A DNA stretch of 64,000 nucleotides, from positions 992,001-1,056,000 of the forward strand of contig JAJNNY010000002.1 in NCBI GenBank assembly GCA_022453515.1, in the 5' to 3' direction. The notes under the pieces are model-generated. The model was not told the DNA's origin. It worked only from the letters and a program-made list of their open reading frames with translations, and ran no database searches. Origin of the DNA: Astrocystis sublimbata (taxonomy: Eukaryota > Ascomycota > Sordariomycetes > Xylariales > Xylariaceae). This document shows positions 48,970-59,481 of this stretch, one piece after another; positions within the stretch are counted from its first letter, which is position 1, and every line of letters starts with the position of its first letter. The translations under genes were made by a program, and so were the position numbers.

Positions 48970-50316
48970 ATGGCCCACGTGCCAGTAATACGCGAACTAG
49001 ACCTCAACACATATTTCCGCCATGATAGCATGATTCAACGAGTGAGCGCGGTGCCCGGTCTCAAGACCAGCACTGGTGAGTCCTAAGCTTTTCCTTCCAC
49101 TCAACCTATGTTGTATCGTGTCCAATTGAGCGGTACTCAATTGGATAGTACAAGCCAATGCGCCCCGAGGTCCATTCCGATTTAAGGTTTCCCTTCACCT
49201 TGTGAAGATTTCAATCTTCGCATACTTGACTAAGCCTGCTATATCGCCTTTCGGATGCGCAAACTTAAAGTTGAGTTTTGGGACGCATCAACAGCCTCTT
49301 GTAAAAGGCGCGCATAACTCGACATCTCGGAAATAACGAATGCTATTTCAGCCTTCTCCAACTTACCTACTTGGACCAATGCTCACTCACGACTGTGATT
49401 AGCCTTTTTCATCTTCTTGCGAGCCAACCTTGTCGCAAGCTCCTCGGGCTTATCTACACCCATCATGGACCCTATCTCGTCCACCACACTACCGTCACCA
49501 GTCCCATCCCCCCTGGAGGCAACGACCAATAAGCCGCCGCCGACAAACACCATACCCAGCAACGACGAACCGCCTCCCCTGTCCACCCGTCTCCTCGACG
49601 CCCAAACCGACAAAGAAGATGCGTTACGTCTCATCGCCGACTCCATCGCGCAGCAACGGCAAACCTGTTCCTCCCACCTCGTCTTCCACCCGTTCCTCCT
49701 CCCGCCCTTAGCCGCCGCCCTCGCCGGCGCATACCAGTATGCGTGGGTCTACCGCCAGGACATCGGCACGACCCTGCTGATGATCTGCGGCGTCGTCATG
49801 ACCTACCTGCTCGGCATCCGCTACGTCACCGGCGGCTACATCCAAGCCGCCGAGGACCTCCGCTGGTCGTGGCTGAGCCCGACCTCGTCGCCCGACCCCG
49901 CGCCGTCGGAGCAGGACCTGATGCTGGGCGTGCACTTCGGCAAGCAGCTGATCGGGGCCCTGGTCCTGCGCCTCGAGCCCGCCCCCACCCCGGCCTCGAA
50001 CAACGGCGGCGGCAGACGACGGTCGCGCGGCTCCTTCCTCCGCGGCGGACGCGGCGTCATCCGCGCCTGGACCGTCAAGCTCAAGTATCGCGGCCAGGGC
50101 GTCGGGCGCGATCTCCTGCACGAGGCCGTGCGCCTCACCCGCGAGCGCTGCGGTCGCGAGGCCGAGGTCGGCTTCGCCGCCGAACATGCGAATAGCCAGA
50201 TGTTCCTCCCCGAGACTTTCAATTCGCCGTTCAGACGCAGCGAGCGCAAGGCGGCGAAGAGCTTGGACAAAGTGCTTGCGGACTGGGAGGGTACGAAGCG
50301 GAGGAGGAAGGCGTGA
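48970..50316 (+). CDS. Membrane-anchored GNAT-family N-acetyltransferase
   Basis: Exons 48970-49075 and 49403-50316 encode 339 aa; the 327-nt intron is long for this region. The N terminus (MAHVPVIRELDLNTYFRHDS) fits the start of fungal GNAT proteins. Residues about 129-180 hold two hydrophobic segments (FLLPPLAAALAGAYQYAWVY and TTLLMICGVVMTYLLGI), a probable membrane hairpin as in NAT8-type enzymes. The acetyl-CoA motif A is VKLKYRGQGVGRDLLHEAV (about 260). A Pro/Ser-rich low-complexity stretch lies between residues 45 and 95. The ATG at 48970 is used because the ATG at 48962 opens only a nine-codon frame. The intron ends at 49402; an earlier AG at about 49354 leads to a stop. GC content is high in the second exon. 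Substrate unknown. Confidence 0.82.
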
Positions 50317-51110
50317 AGGCCATGCCGAACTCTGGTCGTCGTCGTATGGGAGGGATGACGTATAAAGTCTCAAGTGCCAGGAAGAAGGAGGTCACTTTCA
50401 TATCGAAAAATTACCGATCAAAGTTGATTTTTCGAAGGCTGCAGGGTACAAAGATCATAGAGGGTTTCTTTCCTTCTGATCTACCCACCATTTCATCCAC
50501 CTACATTTCCTTGACACCGGCTTTTTGGATGGCGGCGTTTCGGGTCAAGATTCTGGAGGGGCATATGGTGCTTGCATAGAGCGATGTGATTTTCAAACAT
50601 ATACCCCAGGTCCTCTCGTTTACTGAAGCGAAGCAGTTAAGATCTATCTATACAGTCCTCCCATTTTGATAAGCACCTCCTTATGCCCATGACTTGCTGT
50701 GCCTGTCACCCATGTACATGGCCTTTCCTTGCTTCATTTAGGAACGGACGATTTGCACCAATGATGCAAAATAGCAATTAGAGAACGCAGTCGTGGGTAT
50801 CATTCAACTAGTGAGTAAGGCTAATGGCAACAGCCTGCATGTTATAGAAGCTGATTTTTCACCTTCCAGCCCTTCCAGTTCCGAAAATTCATTTGAGCAT
50901 GTCTTCTAGCCCCGCAGACAATTGTAACCGAGCATAAGAACGCAAAAACATTGCAAGATCCTCCATCAGTTGTATGTAAGCAGGCTATGCTTGAACGCCG
51001 TTCGACAGTATTGAGATCCGATATCGTGCAGTTGTAACACAAAGAAACTATTATCCACTCAACAAGAGTATATACCCTTACAAAACTCGTGGATAGACAC
51101 AGAACGAGAT
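50317..51110. other. Convergent 3' region, no gene seen
   Basis: About 0.8 kb lie between the GNAT gene (+) and the histone variant gene (-). They hold only presumed 3' untranslated sequence. Confidence 0.45.
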
Positions 51111-52042
51111 TCAACGCGCGGCTTGGCCGCGCGGTTTCGCAGCACCAACAGGCTTGACATCATCAAAACCGTAGATGGGTCGACCCTGGCGTCTGAGGGA
51201 ATGCAAGACCTATAATAATGGCTTATTGTTAAACAAGGACTGTTAGTGGACAAACACACAAGAAGGACAGCCTAACTTACGTCGTTGATTGTAACTGTCT
51301 TAGCCTGTCGGTACTCGGTGTAGGTAACACAATCGCGTAATATCTGAGCGGGAGTGCACGTGTCAGCGAGGGCGAAACCTCGTATGACTCCATCCATTAG
51401 TAGGCATTGGCTGTGGCGCATACCTCGGAGACACGCTGCTTCACAGCTTGACGAATATCGTCGTATATACCGGCACTGATGCGCTTCACACCACCACGGC
51501 GGGCAAGACGTCTGTCGAGCAAGTGGTCAGTAACCGACAGAAGGCCCGGCTCGCGACTTCGAGGACAATGAGCATTGCCTACCGAATGGCCGGTTTGGCT
51601 ATAGACGAAAAAGTGTTAGCATGCGGCACCCGCGATGTGTGAATATACTATGTAGAACGTCTCCACATTATTGTTCAGTTCATGTCCAGTCACGAGCGCA
51701 ACTTACTGATGCCGTTAATGTTGTCCCGGAGGATCTTTCTGTTTGGTGTTGCGCGTAGTCAGCAATCAGCCTCATCCCATGTCGCAACATGGCTCCCCGA
51801 TTGAGTAGCATTTGTATCTTGTACCTGTGTCTCTTGATACCCTGTTGCACGATTGCGGCGCAATGTCAGAAATCTCCATCCAACCACGCAAGGTGAGTAG
51901 AGTAATTAGGTGCATGCGCGTGAGCGTGCACGGGGGAAATGAGATTGAGTTTACGTACACCTTTGCCACCCAGCCCTTTGCCGGACACCTTGCCCAGGCC
52001 TTTCGAGCCCTTTGCGCCTCGAGGATCGACCTTGCCGGCCAT
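51111..52042 (-). CDS. hH4v: Divergent histone H4 variant (H4v-like)
   Basis: Seven exons (52042-51959, 51841-51825, 51738-51707, 51598-51583, 51511-51424, 51343-51281, 51209-51111) encode 132 aa. The core aligns to H4 without gaps: KRHRKILRDNINGITKPAIR, then RLARRGGVKRIS, TYTEYRQAKTVT and GRPIYGF. It differs from canonical H4 by a tail about 14 residues longer (MAGKVDPRGAKGSKGLGK...), a C-terminal extension of about 15 residues (DDVKPVGAAKPRGQAAR), and many changes in helix 2 (AGIYDDIRQAVKQRVSEILR). Lysines equivalent to K16 and K20 are kept. Two exons are only 17 and 16 nt. All junctions are GT-AG and in frame. Neurospora has a divergent H4 called H4v; I assign this by resemblance. It probably forms special nucleosomes; when and where is unknown. 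Confidence 0.92.
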
Positions 52043-54183
52043 GGCGGATTTGCGCGGCTTCTTCAATAAGGTGTTGTGAGATGGTGGATGTTGGACAGAA
52101 GCTTGAGTAAACTAGGTTGGTACTTTAGCCGTGAAGATGGAGTGTGTGGAGAGTGGTGCAGAGTGAACATTGGGGCGCCTGGGCAGCTGGACCCAAATCA
52201 CGTAGCTCTCGAGGCTCTCTGGCGTTACGCGGTAAGGCAAGTGGGGTCATGGACCCATAGCCATACCTTACCTCGTGGGCCACTGGACCCGGCTCCTGGC
52301 GAGCAGGCCCTGTCCCGTTTGGCTGAGGTGCTTGACATCAGAGGGGCAGGAACCCCCGTAGCTTACACCTAGTCGAGCTAGAGGCTTGACTACTTGTCAG
52401 TCTCATGTGAGACAACCTCAAAAAGTAAGTAATTCGAAGTGCTCGTCAAAACGCTGCGTGAGATCAAAATGCTCACAAAAGTGGTCGAGCTGCAAGCATC
52501 ACGGCATATTGATTGCGTGCTTAGTATTACAGCAACAGCAACAGCTTATTTTGACCAAATTTCCTAGGTGTTTCACAGAAATGAATAGTTCGCGGTTGAA
52601 AGTCCTTGATCCGCCTTGGACTTGAATCTCCCACACCATGAAAACCAGCCATTTTGTTGCACCAAGCCAATGTTAGACGGATTCGCACAAGAGTTGGATG
52701 CTCAACAGCCACTTTTTGCTTATTGAGACAAAGCAAGCATCATCCAGTCACCGGTGAGAGCTAAGCATACGCATAGCGCACCGCCACTCAGATGTCTAAT
52801 ATGGATGGTATTGACCGAGTTGTCGGCTTGCAGATGAGCTGAGTATGAGTCGATGTGCTCTTGATGAGGTGGTGAGCAGGCTGGACCTGAGAGGTTCAAT
52901 CATCAATGTACCATCCACGTCTGTATCGTCACCGGGACAAATAGCCCGGCCATACTGCCAGAAATGAACAATATCAACATCAGCTCATGACTATCCCCAA
53001 CCATGTGGTCTCTATTTTAGATTCGTTCCTTGCCGTCGGTTTCGGACTGATCTGAGACAAGTCGCTCCTGTCGTACTAAAAGGCAGTCGGGGACGGAGAT
53101 CGAAGGTCTGCATTCTGATTCGAGAACAAACGTTGATCGGCAATCGAGCATAGGTACCATACATACAGCCAGCCGCAAAACAAGAGCAAGGTTCACTGCA
53201 TTGACGTGCCATCGCTTTGGCTCCTACGTACATGCATACACACACACACAACGACGACAGAGCGAGGTCAGCTGCCGTAACGCTGACAAGTCGGGTTGGC
53301 TGATTCCACAACTTCCCTGGTCCTCAACGCAACCCTCCCCGAATCCTCATCCCATCCAACGGTGCTTCCGTGCATGAAGCTGTGTAACCTTGCTAGAACC
53401 GTCCGACCCGTGCGCCAACCGAGGTACAAGAAACTCCCAGCGAAGAGAAGAGAAGTACTCGTACAAGTGGTCAGCTTATCCTCTTCAGGCAGCGTTGGCT
53501 AGAATGTACTACTACATACCTTACAATAAGCGCGCGATCCCGCGAGCCTGGCGGACGCCGAGGGCTGCTGATCATCAATCACCGCGTTTCAGGCTGTCAG
53601 CCGGAAAGCGGAGGATGCTGTTGCTGTCAAGTAGATGATTACGGCAATGTTGCCGGAGGATCTCATGCTACTTGCGTCGTATCATCAGGCAACTCTCAAG
53701 AGTTGGCTACAAGGGTCATATTGGTGACTCGAAGCGTTCTCCATAGACCCTTGGGTATGGCATACGAAGCGAGCAGACTGTACAGGATCCCGTTTACGAA
53801 CATCCATGATGCAGTGCAGATGGTGGAAATGCAATGGCATGTGTGACAAAACCGTCGATATCAGACCTTCCAGCCGAACAAGTTTTAGTCATGACCCTGA
53901 AATCGGTACCATTCGCATGCTTACTAGTTGTTAATGATTTCGACCGGCCAGATTGTTGTAGTTTTACTTGTATTGCGCTATCCTAGATTAATATGGTATA
54001 TATTCATGACGTCTACGCTCTCTAGTAACGAGTGGCAACGATATCCAGGTAAGTTTACCGAACGCTGAACTCGTGATTGAGATATCGAAACATGTTCACT
54101 GCCCCAAAATGTAGCGAGTACATGTGGTTAGAAATGAGTAAATGGATTGCTTCGGCCCATGCAGTTTTGACACAGCAGATAAT
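52043..54183. other. Intergenic region, no gene seen
   Basis: These 2.1 kb hold the promoter of the H4 variant gene and the 3' flank of svf1. A (CA)n microsatellite lies near 53236-53250. Small frames are not recognisable. Confidence 0.45.
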
Positions 54184-55524
54184 CTAACTTGTCTCCTCGA
54201 TGGTAGATATGAAGGTGGCTTCGGAGAATAAGCGGCCCGTCTCTGTGATTTCTTCATCGCCAATCTTCAACTTCAGTGTCACAGTGTTTTGCGGAGCAAA
54301 CTTCAACCGACGTTAACTCATGAGAACTCCTGGGGGGTTAAGATTTGGTGGTAACTTACCTGGTAAATGTATGGCTTCGTACCAGCCGCGTTGGCGACGA
54401 TTGTCTTCACAAAGCCGGGAACCTCTGCCATAACATCGACACAATCTAACTTCTCAGTAGGGCCTTCGATGGCCGCTTCGATCGTCTTTCCATCTTTAGA
54501 CGCGCCAGACCAGGTGAACTTTGTCTCAAGTGGCTCAGCCCAGCCAGTGACTGCGTCCTGCTTTGTCTTGGTGTGTACGGCTTGGCATGTGGTGCCAGCC
54601 GTGACGATCTCACCCTTCTTGACGATTCCACCGACGGCTACCTTTGTTGACCCGTAGGAAGGAGGCGTCGTGTACTCCATAAGAACCGCAGAGTAATTTG
54701 GGCCTTGGAAATCCAGGAAGTTCCACTGCGCAGCAGCATGGTGGGGCTTCATACCCTGCAGACACATGACGAAAAGAGCCTTTCCCTTGAAATCAACCGG
54801 GCCTTCTGGTGTTACGATGCTTCCCTCGGCATCACATCTAGGCCAGAAGGCGTGCCTCATAGAGCCCCAAGGGTTGTTGAGGTCTGTGCCGTATAGGGTT
54901 CTGCCATCCTTACCGGCCACAAAGCCAGGGGTAGTTCTGGTCACCTTGAGATTGACGATAGATCGCTCGTCGTTCATAGACTTGATCGTGTAGGACGTTC
55001 CATCCTCCGACAGCTCAACGGCGCAGTCTTTCGCATAAAAGGAAGTTTTGTCGTCGCTGAAATCGTAGTCGGTCAAAGGGTTAGAGCACCACAGGTGGGG
55101 TTTCGATTTGTCGGTGTAGAAGATCTTGGAGTTGAACTGCACCGTCGTCCGAATGCCGCTTTAGAGATGTGCGAGTTAGCTAAGCGGAAGCAGGAAGAGA
55201 GTTCCAAGCGGCGACGGGCGCGTACGCTACGTTACTATATATGACCTGGGCGAGTCCTATGTGTCCACTGTCCGCCATGAAGTAGAAGACCTGCGTCTCA
55301 ACCGAGGTCTGATCCAGGGCGGTCCATTTCAGACCGTCTCTGGTCAGTTCGGTGTAGGGAGTGGTCTTGGCATCTTCGGCCACGGATCTAATGGCGGAGG
55401 GACCGTAGATGGGCTCCTCTGTGCCGACGACGTTCGCCAGACTGGGCTTGTTATGTTAGCAAGAGAACTGCCATGACACAATGGGAGGCTCTTTCGCTAA
55501 CGTTTGCTTCGCCCAGTTGAACAT
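54184..55524 (-). CDS. svf1: Survival factor Svf1 family protein
   Basis: Exons 55524-55502, 55441-55226, 55158-54360 and 54300-54184 encode 384 aa, typical of filamentous fungi. Svf1 proteins are two-domain lipocalin-like proteins needed for survival of oxidative and cold stress; in yeast Svf1 handles ceramide transport between ER and Golgi. Sequence signs are the N-terminal amphipathic start [21 protein letters not shown], the phrase [20 protein letters not shown], the [11 protein letters not shown] motif, [11 protein letters not shown], and [20 protein letters not shown] in the middle. The first exon is only 23 nt and its donor is GTTAGC. Intron 2 (67 nt) has the GCTAAC branch and uses a GTACGC donor. 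Intron 3 (59 nt) joins PYIYQ to [19 protein letters not shown]; without it the frame would end 14 codons later. Confidence 0.94.
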
Positions 55525-56096
55525 GTTGATGACGTGGGGTTGCCGAGTGATGCACAGACGCGTATACAGACAGGGAGGGGAACGGGGGTTTTCGAGGGAA
55601 AGCGTAGAAAAACCAGATCAAGAGGAGTGTATAGATATTAGGTCAAGTAGGATGAGCTCACGGATAATGAAGGAGTAGTGGGATGGAAACGCGACCGTGA
55701 ATGCATGTAGTTTAATTGCTTAAGGTTCAGCCCAATACACCCATGGTTGTCTGATCACTCGTCCCTGACAGGAGCAGAATAGCTGGAGACCTTTAGGTGG
55801 GGGCTCCGCTGTCGCGCGGGGCATCTTAGGTGTCGAGGTGTCTGCCGCGGCAGTACCTGCAGGTACTCTTGACCCCAGCCGACAGCTCTGAAAGGAGCCC
55901 CTCTACGGTGGCCCATTGCTACATATCTAAATCAGTGCCATATCCCCCATTATTTTAGTACGTCTACCCCAGGGTGTAGGGATATATGAGTGAGGGTATC
56001 TGTGTAGGTGCTTACCTACCCCACGCTACGGCTGACTGGCTACCTGCGTAGGTGATTCCTAGCCCGCGTAGCACGCTCAGACCCACTCTTTTACAC

Positions 56097-56190
56097 CACG
56101 CCATAGCCGAAGCCCCACAGCCTACGCCATAGCTTAGGTACGCCACAGCCTACGCCACAGCAGCCCATGCCAAGCCCATACCAAGCCTAC
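56097..56190 (+). repeat. Degenerate TACGCCACAGCC-type tandem repeat
   Basis: Imperfect 10-13-bp units related to TACGCCACAGCC recur five to seven times (56097, 56122, 56139, 56151 and others) with variable spacing, drifting into CCATGCCAAGCC-type units. Confidence 0.7.
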
Positions 56191-56273
56191 CGCGCTAGGC
56201 AGTCACCTACACAAACCACATACGACGTATATATATACCTATGTACCTACGCATACAGCACACATATAAATAA

Positions 56274-56353
56274 AAAGCGCGTATGCGAAATAGAAAGCGC
56301 GTATACGAAATAGAAAGTATGTATTCGAAATAGATAGCGCGTATGCGAAATAG
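56274..56353 (+). repeat. Four tandem copies of a 20-bp repeat
   Basis: Four head-to-tail copies with exact 20-bp spacing, consensus AAAGCGCGTATGCGAAATAG. Copy 3 is the most diverged (GTATGTATTCG). A degraded fifth copy may follow (GAGCTGCGTAGGCATAC). Confidence 0.9.
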
Positions 56354-56738
56354 GAGCTGCGTAGGCATACGTTAATCGCGTAGGTGTGAGAGGGTGTGTG
56401 CGAATCAAGAAATTACGGGGCATATGGCACAGATTTAGAGTTTAAGCAATGGGCCACCGTACCCCTCCTCCCGTGGCGCATGATATCGATAACCCAACTG
56501 GAGCCCTTCAAGGCCAGCCAGCCAGCCAGTCCCGCCTCGCCGCCTAGCAACGCCTGGCCTGGGATAAATGTCCCTGTGGGCCCGCCGTGCTAGGTAGTGC
56601 GATTTGGCTGCGAGGCAGCTTGAATTTATCGTCGACATTTGCTTCAGCTGTGCTTCGCGAACCGCCACCAGTCCACAGCGCCAGGCCATCTAACCCCCTA
56701 CCACATCTGCGGTCGCGTCTCCGAACATATAATCAACC

Positions 56739-57266
56739 ATGTCTAAACGCGGCGCCGCGGCGGCCGCCGACCAGGTTGTCAAACTGATTGTGGGAGCTGG
56801 TCAAGCGAGTCCCAGTCCTCCCGTCGGTCCTGCGCTGGGTAGTAAAGGTATCAAGTCGATGGACTTCTGCAAGGTCAGTTGAGCAGGCCGCCATGACGGA
56901 CGAAGAGCATCTCCGCTTATACCAACGCAGGAGTTCAATGCCCGAACATCACACATGACGCCGGGCACCCCCATGCCCACCCGAGTTACCGTGCGCGGCG
57001 ACCGAACATTTCACTTCGATATCCGAACACCACAGACGTCCTGGCTTCTACGGAACGCAGCTGAACTGCCCTTTGGAAAGAAGAACAAGAGGAAAGGCGC
57101 AAGCAGGCCAGGTCATGAGACGGTTGGTAGTATCAGCTTGAAGCATGTCTACGAGATCGCGAAGATCAAGCAATCCGAACTACGGTTATCAGGCCTGTCC
57201 CTTGAAGGATTATGCAAATCTGTCATATATCAAGCCAAATCGATAGGCATCGCTGTTGTCCCATAA
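56739..57266 (+). CDS. mrpl19: Mitochondrial large-subunit ribosomal protein uL11m
   Basis: Exons 56739-56873 and 56931-57266 (57-nt intron) encode 156 aa. The sequence follows bacterial L11: [39 protein letters not shown], a [15 protein letters not shown] strand, [12 protein letters not shown], and the C-terminal [11 protein letters not shown] and [18 protein letters not shown]. It binds the GTPase-associated centre of the large rRNA. The bacterial-type rather than cytosolic L12-type sequence places it in mitochondria; yeast calls the equivalent Mrpl19. There is no obvious cleaved presequence: the mature L11 fold begins about 15 residues in, after a short basic/Ala stretch, as is usual for this protein. 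Confidence 0.95.
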
Positions 57267-57599
57267 CCGACGGTTGCTATGACTTAGCTCTGCCCAGGGA
57301 ATCCGAGCAGCGAACCGGCAATTCGTCATCGGACAGGATCGACTTACCAACTAAATATACCCACTGTAAATATTAACTTGTACACACTTCTGTAGACGAG
57401 CCTGTACATCAACAATAGGAAGGATGTCGTTCTATTCCAGGACCTCCCATATGGGCTATGCTGCATAAGCCGTATCTACAACGGGAAACCCTGCGGACAC
57501 TGGTGTTTGATATATCTATCTGACATGAGTTGGCGCTGTCTTACAGTTGCAGTCGAAAAGCTTGTCTTGAGCCCTCCAATTTCAGGTGATGTTTCCCCC
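57267..57599. other. 3' flank of uL11m gene, nothing seen
   Basis: The 330 bp contain only the presumed 3' untranslated region of the uL11m gene and no recognisable feature. Confidence 0.4.
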
Positions 57600-57897
57600 A
57601 AAAGAAAGACACACAAACCAGGATGCATTTAGCACCTCATCCAGCCAGACCGTAGAAACAAGCTCGCAGCAGCCCGCGTCGATGTTCTTCAGACCTAGAA
57701 GAGCTGGCATAGTGGTACACATCTCCAGAGGCCAAGTCGGGGTATCTAAGGTCAGAATAATCAAGTGCACGATTCAAATAGAATGTTATATCGTATGGGT
57801 TAGCGAGTAGTTCGTCAGTCAATTGCTGACGTTGTATTAAGAGGGACTCGATTCGAGTAAACCCGGCGAGCTGGGGCTTTAGACGTGGGGTTGCCAT
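57600..57897 (-). pseudogene. Broken N-terminal fragment of a TPR/SET-type gene
   Basis: The ATG at 57897 opens about 60 codons resembling the N terminus of fungal proteins with a TPR-like repeat before a SET domain: FTRIESLLIQRQQLTDELLA, NPYDITFYLNRALDYSDL and RYPDLASGDVY. The frame then continues into unrelated sequence and stops at 57637. Another frame of the same strand carries VWLDEVLNASW (about 57600-57650), which would be the expected continuation (the family reads L-x-DEVL here), so at least one frameshift or small insertion is present. Nothing of a SET domain follows before the uL11m gene. The family call rests on a short stretch, and a recent small coding gene cannot be excluded. 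Confidence 0.4.
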
Positions 57898-59481
57898 GGA
57901 AGTAGGGCTTTGGATAGATGATAGGATAGGAGGAGGTGTTATGTTGAGGCTGATTGACTTGTCTGCTAGTTCCTGGGGGTGCCTACGGTTAGATATGTAG
58001 GCTTCTTGCCTTGATAAGAGGTATTTGAATTTGAGAACATGGAACTGCCCTGATGTAGCTAAGGTAACTCGGCAAAAGCAAGCTTTCGGCCCTAAAAAGC
58101 TGCCAGAGCAGTTGCTTTTCCCCCCATGCATCACAACACTCATTTCCAATGGGCCAATCTCGCCTCTTGAACCAACACGATCGTCAGCTTGCACGGAAAC
58201 CCTGGATGAACAATGGAATGAAGCGACGGAACTAATAGATTTCAAGATTGTCTTGCTCTATCTCTTTTACACAGTCAGGCAATGCTGCCAGCTCGGCAAG
58301 GACGGATAGACATCCAAGCATGGCACAGGCGGGTTTGAGTAATGAGCACGCCCCACACTAACACCACTCCGTCTTGGTTGGGCTTCATGTGACTCTGGGG
58401 TTCTTCTTATCTAATGTACTCCGATCAAGTTTTGATAGGTGGAGCTAAGCTTCACGTCAAGCTTCTTCCAAGGTCTGCACTCATGATATGAAGAAGCCGT
58501 GGTTTGATTTGGCGGGGTGCTATTCTGCTGATGATTTTGGAAAGTGGGAGTAGGAGTAGTATGAGACAATGTCGGTTGGTTGACACTACTACTGATCCGC
58601 AACCACGACATATTCTGTACGAGGTACATGTAGGAGGTACATGTAGGTAAGGTAAGCTAAGGTCTGTCCCAGCGTCTGTTCAAAACATTCGGGGGTCGTT
58701 TCACCTGCAGGTTACCTACCCCAAACATTACACCTGTGCCACTTACCTGTAATCTTAGGTGCATGCAAATAGCTTTACTTGGTAACTGGTTGGTCTTGTC
58801 TCTGCAGCATGACCTACAATTTCAAAACAGCATGTATTGGGCTAATAAAGCCTGGTATCAACCTCCTCGGTGGCAGAACTTGCACAAAGAAAGATGCATG
58901 GTTTATGTACTATTAGATGCGTGGAGTGTTGAAGTACCAAGGTATCTACAGGGAAGATTGGTATCCGGCCGGCGTCGGGACGCTGCGGGTAGCGGCGCAC
59001 ATGCCTGACGTGCCTAGCCGCACATGTACCTACCTAGGTAGGTCCCTAGCAGATAGCTTCCAGAGACCTCGTTCAGATTTCGGCAGGCCCCACCACGCGC
59101 TCGGCGCTGGATGGATGGACGGCCTGAGGCTTTCATTCGCCTTGTGAACTTTTCATCACATCGTCATTAGGGGATTCCGAACGAGCCCAACTCGGCCGTA
59201 CTCGTCCCCTCCCCTCCGCACCTCATTCTTATCTGCCTCGCCAACCTGCATACGCACGCCTCCCCCCCATTCGCTTTCTCGCGCGCATACGCAAACACTG
59301 CGAGGGCACTGCGAGCAGTGCGCCCCGTACCCCTCCATCGTCATAGCACGGCCCGAGTGTTCGACGTCGCAGAGACGCTAGGAGAGGCGTCGTTTGCTGC
59401 AGTCGCGGTTGCTGAACCGCCCCGATATTCATCTAGATATCCATCTACTTCGATATTATATATTTACGCCAATTGCCCACC
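57898..59481. other. Intergenic region upstream of the kinase gene
   Basis: The 1.6 kb hold the kinase promoter and leader. A palindromic CCTACCTAGGTAGG-type site lies at 59030-59046 and related GTAGGTAAGGTAAG sequence near 58640. No supported gene. Confidence 0.45.

Larger units (their letters stand above)
55525..56738. other. Divergent intergenic region rich in short repeats
   Basis: The region holds the promoters of svf1 (-) and the uL11m gene (+), which start 1.2 kb apart. Between about 55980 and 56360 it is made of degenerate short repeats (GTAGG/CCTAC-rich), two of which are listed separately. Confidence 0.5.

Noticed and set aside
49708..50373. Minus-strand 221-codon frame opposite the GNAT gene
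   Set aside because: It is a shadow of the GC-rich coding exon; the plus strand has the acetyl-CoA motif.
52043..52066. Upstream N-terminal extension of the H4 variant
   Set aside because: The extension would begin at a TTG codon, not ATG. The first in-frame ATG is at 52042.
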